Positions 17,921-21,314 of a stretch of 21,314 nucleotides of DNA are shown here, piece after piece. Origin of the DNA: Bacteroidota bacterium. Lineage in GTDB: Bacteria; Bacteroidota; Kryptoniia; Kryptoniales; JAKASW01. The notes below the pieces were generated by a model, which worked only from the letters and a program-made list of their open reading frames with translations, had not been told where the DNA came from and searched no databases. Where the stretch lies: positions 1 to 21,314 of the forward strand of contig JAJYOS010000008.1 in NCBI GenBank assembly GCA_021796055.1. Reading direction: 5' to 3'. Positions within the stretch are counted from its first letter, which is position 1, and each line of letters opens with the position of its first letter. Made by a program: the position numbers and the translations under genes.

Positions 17921-20680
17921 TCACTGACTATTGTCGGAAGCTTCGGTTATCTGCTCTGAAGATTTGGCCGGGATATAAATGGTGAAGCTCGTGCCGACGC
18001 CCTGTTCGCTTGAGACATCTAGGAAACCCTCATGCCCATCGATGATGCCGTAAACTGTCGCAAGCCCCAGTCCGGTCCCTTTTCCAAAGTCTTTGGTAGT
18101 AAAGAATGGCTCGAAGATATGAGCCTGAGTGGTGTTGTCCATGCCGGCGCCAGTATCCTCGACGGTTATCCTTACATATTCATCGCGAATCGCCTTCGGA
18201 AACGCAGGACGTACATCCTTTCCTTTGACAAGCGTTGTAGAAAGACTCAGTGTCCCTCCCGGCGTTCTTCCGTCCTTCTTGTCGAGCATGGCATCCCTGG
18301 CGTTCACGCATAAATTGAGCAGTGCCTGGTGGATCTGGTTCGGGTCCCCGATAATCAGCGGAAGGCTGTCGTCGAGTTTTAGAGTCATATTCACAAGGCG
18401 TGGAAAAGTCTCTCCGAGGAGTTTATAGAGGTCCCTAACGATTTCATTGATGTCAATGTTTTCGAGCGTGCGCTCTTCCCTTCTTGCAAAGGTGAGGAGT
18501 TGGCGTATTAATCCGGCGCCACGCCTGGTCGCCAAATCGATGGCTTCCAGACTAAGCTTGACCCGGTCGTCCATAAACTCCTTTTTCTTCAAGAGGCCGG
18601 CGTGTCCCATGATTATCGTGAGAATGTTATTGAAATCGTGCGCGATTCCCCCCGCAAGAGTGCCGAGACTTTCCATCTTCTGGGTCTGGAGAATTTGCCT
18701 CTCGAGAATTCTTCTTCGCGTATCGTCGAAGAGATAGTTCTTTGTCCGCACGAGTTTTCCTCGGCCGTCGAAAATTCCGAAGGTGCTCCTTATCACGTAT
18801 ATCTCCGACCCGTCCTTTTTTCTCATCGTCATTTCGTGATATTCCACTTTCTTGGCCTCCTCCAGAAGCTGCAGGAATTCTTTGCGCTCCGCCGGGCTCT
18901 GATAGAGTGCGAAAACATCCGACTGCATCGCTTCTTCGACGGATGAAAAGCCGAAGATTCTTGCAAAGGAGGGGTTGCAAGAAGTTATTTCCCCTTCGAC
19001 TGTAGCAATGAAGTCCGCCGTAATATCTTCCTCGAAAAATTCTTGGTATTGCGCCCTGCTCTTTCTCAGTAACTCTTCGGCTTCTTTCCTTTCGGATATA
19101 TCCTGAATAATGCTAATGACATTCAGTGGCTCACCGGCATTCCCGCGCACGAGTGCGGCAGAGAGATTTACCCATATATACTTTCCTTCTTTTCTCATGA
19201 TCCGCTTCTCGGCTGAGTATGTCGCTATTTCGCCCTTCAGCATCCTCTCGAGGTTAGTTCTGTCTCTTCCGGGTTCCTCTTCATGCGTTATTTCCAGGAA
19301 GGAGGTCCCTGTCAGTTCCGATTCCTCGCACCCGGTTATCTGGCAAAATCCCGGGTTCGCGCGCATGATGATCCCGCTGGGGGTCATAAGTACTATCCCG
19401 ACCGCCGCTTTTTCGAATGTCTCGCGAAACCGCTCTTCGCTGTCTCTCAATGCCTCCTCGGCCCTTTGACGTTGCGCCTCGCGTTGTCGCCCTTCAAGCG
19501 CGAATGAAAGATTCATGGCGACCTCGCGAATGAGATCTATTTCCTTTGCCTTGAAATAGTCGGTTTCCTGAGAGCACACGCCCATCAGTCCCGATGTCTC
19601 CCCGAAGTTAGTCAACCTGAGTATCATCATGGACTTGAGCCCGGCCTGATTCATCAAACCTTCTATCGAAGAGTGGAGGCTGTCGCTCTGCGTGTCACTG
19701 ATGGTAACGTATTCGCTTTCCTCCAAAACCCGGCGGATTGGATCGGACTCGAAGAGCTCTCGCAGCTTTCCGATTTCTTCCCTGAACGGCGGAATACCTT
19801 GCCTCAAACTGGTATAGACTTCTGGAACATCGATCCCGTTATCTTTAAGGCAAATCCATGATGCCGCAAAATCTCCAAAGATTGTCATTGTCTCGCACAC
19901 GGATTTCAAGAGCAGACCCCGGTCCTTTGTCCTGACCATGGCTTCGTTTGACTGACTGAGCACCGCGTACAGCTTGTTCGTGTGCAAAAGTTCTCTTTCG
20001 AAATTGTTTAGGTAAACCGCCGAGAACATCACTACAACGGCAGTGAATGAAATCGTGACAACGGTGAAAATTGAAAGGGCGACGCCCGACTGGAGAAGCC
20101 TGTAATCCTGCAAGATGTCCACGGCGGCGCCGGTCAGTATTATCGCGACTGTAAAGATGGGAAGCCATTTCCGAACAATTGTGCTGCCGTTATATTTTGT
20201 CAACCAAAGCGCGACCAGTCCGCGATTTTGTCTCGATGCGAGAAATCCTACCGAGAGAACGAAGAACATAATTGAGGATACGATGGGGATCGGCGCGTCC
20301 GAACGGATGTCAGCCACTCTGTCGCTCATGTACAGGAACGCCACGAAAGAATCGAGAGAGAGGCCCAGGAGCATCACGGCGAGTAGTTCCGACGGGTATG
20401 CGACCCTTCCGATCACTTTGTCTGGAAACATGAACATCATGCCGGCAAGAAAGAACTGCAGGGCGGTGACGATACTCATTCTCGCGTTTAGGTCGTCGAT
20501 TTCCAAAAACCATCTCTGAAATATGATGAAAGTTCCGATTCGCAAGTTGAATCCGAACAGATGTTCGGCAATCGGTAGGAGCCCGATGATCGTCCTGCCA
20601 GATATCGGCAATCGTGAGGATCCCGATGATCGCGAGAAGCGCCCCGAGAACCTGGACGGTCCTTCGCACCGTAAACTCAA
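17921..20680 (-). CDS. Sensor histidine kinase, main (C-terminal) part of a frame-broken gene
   Basis: This frame holds most of a hybrid-free membrane sensor kinase. Using numbering of the reconstructed 990-residue protein: remaining membrane spans to about 290, GAF domain about 316-465, PAS 1 from about 481 (SEERFRETFEKAAVGI), PAS 2 from about 611, HisKA with phosphoacceptor H752 in AHDFNNIL, and HATPase_c with N-box LLNLCVNARDAM, G1 DTGAGMD and G2 GKGTGLGLATVYGI. All catalytic boxes are intact, and there is no receiver domain. The frame is open to a TTG at 20680, but residues before about 20592 are out-of-frame noise. If translated separately, the first sensible start is ATG 20479. The N-terminal membrane part lies in another frame upstream. 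No response regulator gene is adjacent. Confidence 0.85.
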   Translation of the reverse strand: MSLRCEGPSRFSGRFSRSSGSSRLPISGRTIIGLLPIAEHLFGFNLRIGTFIIFQRWFLEIDDLNARMSIVTALQFFLAGMMFMFPDKVIGRVAYPSELLAVMLLGLSLDSFVAFLYMSDRVADIRSDAPIPIVSSIMFFVLSVGFLASRQNRGLVALWLTKYNGSTIVRKWLPIFTVAIILTGAAVDILQDYRLLQSGVALSIFTVVTISFTAVVVMFSAVYLNNFERELLHTNKLYAVLSQSNEAMVRTKDRGLLLKSVCETMTIFGDFAASWICLKDNGIDVPEVYTSLRQGIPPFREEIGKLRELFESDPIRRVLEESEYVTISDTQSDSLHSSIEGLMNQAGLKSMMILRLTNFGETSGLMGVCSQETDYFKAKEIDLIREVAMNLSFALEGRQREAQRQRAEEALRDSEERFRETFEKAAVGIVLMTPSGIIMRANPGFCQITGCEESELTGTSFLEITHEEEPGRDRTNLERMLKGEIATYSAEKRIMRKEGKYIWVNLSAALVRGNAGEPLNVISIIQDISERKEAEELLRKSRAQYQEFFEEDITADFIATVEGEITSCNPSFARIFGFSSVEEAMQSDVFALYQSPAERKEFLQLLEEAKKVEYHEMTMRKKDGSEIYVIRSTFGIFDGRGKLVRTKNYLFDDTRRRILERQILQTQKMESLGTLAGGIAHDFNNILTIIMGHAGLLKKKEFMDDRVKLSLEAIDLATRRGAGLIRQLLTFARREERTLENIDINEIVRDLYKLLGETFPRLVNMTLKLDDSLPLIIGDPNQIHQALLNLCVNARDAMLDKKDGRTPGGTLSLSTTLVKGKDVRPAFPKAIRDEYVRITVEDTGAGMDNTTQAHIFEPFFTTKDFGKGTGLGLATVYGIIDGHEGFLDVSSEQGVGTSFTIYIPAKSSEQITEASDNSQ

Positions 20681-20933
20681 GCCTGATTTCGGGGAATTTC
20701 CATTCTCCGGTTATCCTGTTTTCATGAACCAGCCTGAGGGCGAGGCCGGCGATCAGGAAACTGAGTCCAGCGTTTGGGCGCGTCAACCTGATGGGCCATG
20801 ATTCGGACCATAAGAGCGGCAGCCCCATCATCCATGAAAGCGTGATGGCGGCCCCGAAGAAGAAAACGATGTTTGCCGCTATCTGGGAGATACCGGCGCC
20901 TTCTTGCTGCTCGACATTAGCACCATCGAGCAT
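20310..20933 (-). pseudogene. N-terminal membrane fragment of the frame-broken sensor kinase
   Basis: The first part of the kinase, in a different frame from the rest. It has a strong ribosome binding site (GGAGGG, 5 bases before the ATG at 20933), a short polar start, then membrane spans at about 20-40 (ANIVFFFGAAITLSWMMG), 55-70 (NAGLSFLIAGLAL) and 93-110 (TVQVLGALLAIIGILTIAD). Meaningful sequence ends near 20595. Beyond the direct repeat the frame turns into arginine-rich noise and stops at 20310. The adjoining frame continues naturally with IAEHLFGFNL. As it stands the mRNA would give a truncated membrane peptide of about 207 residues. Whether this is a real mutation or an assembly error is open. 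Confidence 0.75.
20558..20632. repeat. Imperfect direct repeat offset by 40 bp at the kinase frame break
   Basis: The unit at 20565-20592 and the unit at 20605-20632 match at 25 of 28 bases (core TCGGCAATC...CCCGATGATCG). Similarity extends a few bases further (CAGAT at 20558 and 20599). An offset of 40 is 1 modulo 3 and equals the frame difference between the two kinase fragments. On the coding strand both copies encode nearly the same peptide, AIIGILTIAD and TIIGLLPIAE. Confidence 0.85.
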
Positions 20934-21095
20934 CGTGCCCTCCGTTGTATTTGGAAAACTCTTCTCTTGTTTTCGTTAACATTACCGGACGGAGTCTTCA
21001 GTCTCGCCGGCATCGTCGGGCGACAATCAAAAGGTAGGGATGAACTGGTAGGTATACATGGTGCGTAGGGGCAAGTAAATCGCACTCGACTCGTC

Positions 21096-21101
21096 TATAA
21101 T
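21096..21101 (+). promoter_or_regulatory. Candidate -10 box upstream of secA
   Basis: Exact TATAAT in the divergent 259-bp gap 20934-21192. No good TTGACA-like box lies 16-18 bp upstream. If used, transcription would start near 21108 and yield a leader of about 85 nt that contains the hairpin at 21128-21158. Confidence 0.33.
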
Positions 21102-21127
21102 GTAATTCCAGCGGCTCTAAAGTCAAA

Positions 21128-21172
21128 AGACCGTTACCTTGATTAAGGGGGGCGGTCTGGCTATATTTTTTT
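21128..21172 (+). promoter_or_regulatory. Hairpin and T-run in the secA leader, terminator- or attenuator-like
   Basis: AGACCG (21128-21133) pairs with CGGTCT (21153-21158), enclosing an inner CCTT-GATT-AAGG stem (21137-21148). A run of seven T's follows at 21166-21172. No plus-strand gene ends upstream, since the neighbour on the left is divergent, so the element is more likely to act on secA itself than to end another transcript. The 7-base gap between stem and T-run is longer than in a typical intrinsic terminator. Confidence 0.45.
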
Positions 21173-21192
21173 GAGAAATTTTAAGAGGAAAG

Positions 21193-21314
21193 ATGGCATT
21201 ATCCGCATTTGGCAAGATTTTTGGCTCAAAACACGAACGGGATGCGAAGAAACTCCTTCCGTATGTAGATGAAATCAACGAAGAGTTTGAAAAACTTCAG
21301 TCTATTTCTGACGA
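21193..21314 (+). CDS. secA: Preprotein translocase ATPase SecA, N-terminal start only
   Basis: The first 40 codons of a gene cut by the window end. [20 protein letters not shown], followed by [21 protein letters not shown], matches the characteristic SecA N-terminus (short amphipathic helix, F(G)SKxER, then a helix containing INxxE and a xxSD turn). SecA drives protein export through SecYEG, and would be needed for the lipoprotein, M1 peptidase and membrane proteins encoded here. The start is supported by AAGAGGAAAG directly upstream. No walker or DEAD motifs are visible because they lie beyond the edge, so the call rests on the N-terminal pattern alone. Confidence 0.8.
   Translation, partial: MALSAFGKIFGSKHERDAKKLLPYVDEINEEFEKLQSISD

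Noticed and set aside
20310..20933. Programmed ribosomal frameshifting joining the two kinase frames
   Set aside because: No slippery heptamer with a downstream structure is apparent at the junction, and the frame change coincides with a duplicated segment. A mutation or assembly cause is simpler.
13095..20933. A single signalling operon of phosphatase, peptidase and kinase
   Set aside because: The peptidase is on the opposite strand, and the genes are separated by a divergent gap and a convergent hairpin, so they are not co-transcribed.

Overview
The window is a contiguous stretch of bacterial chromosome, about 50% GC by eye. It is densely coded on both strands and dominated by housekeeping and signalling genes. 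The gene set (ClpC with a UVR motif, a PiT/DUF47 phosphate pair, large membrane-anchored SpoIIE phosphatases, M1 peptidases of the GGMEY type, weak or absent Shine-Dalgarno sequences in front of several genes) suggests a member of the Bacteroidota/Ignavibacteriota (FCB) side of the tree. That placement is inference from gene style, not a measured phylogeny. I see no rRNA, tRNA, CRISPR array, phage gene or transposase.

Layout. 1-1.2 kb: AIF/ferredoxin-reductase-like flavoprotein (+). 1.2-2.9 kb: two tandem YIP1-family membrane proteins (-). 3.0-5.8 kb: DNA polymerase I with intact proofreading motifs (+). 5.8-7.5 kb: DUF47 (PhoU-like) and PiT phosphate transporter operon (-). 7.8-10.3 kb: clpC (+), followed by a clear intrinsic terminator. 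10.4-12.8 kb (+): sialidase-like predicted lipoprotein, small zinc-ribbon protein, 38-residue very basic protein, and an inositol-monophosphatase-family enzyme whose TTG start lies inside a perfect 11-bp inverted repeat. 12.8-13.1 kb: gene-free, with three degenerate copies of a short palindromic repeat. 13.1-15.5 kb (-): large membrane protein ending in a SpoIIE/PP2C phosphatase, with a membrane core that resembles a decayed CPBP protease. 15.8-17.8 kb (+): secreted M1 metallopeptidase. 17.9-20.9 kb (-): membrane sensor histidine kinase with GAF and two PAS domains, split into two frames. 21.2 kb to the end (+): first 40 codons of secA, preceded by a hairpin leader.

How the genes relate. The clearest functional unit is DUF47-PiT for phosphate uptake. 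The phosphatase and histidine kinase are membrane signalling proteins flanking the secreted peptidase, but nothing in the sequence ties them to one pathway. The kinase has no adjacent response regulator.

Most notable observations. (1) The histidine kinase frame break coincides with an imperfect direct duplication offset by 40 bp; removing 40 bp restores one reading frame of about 990 codons. (2) The SpoIIE phosphatase carries a CPBP-like membrane domain lacking most metal ligands. (3) Hairpins sit at the start of the inositol-phosphatase gene and in the secA leader. (4) Two small proteins, a zinc ribbon and a basic 38-mer, are easily missed by annotation. No clear new multi-gene system is evident.
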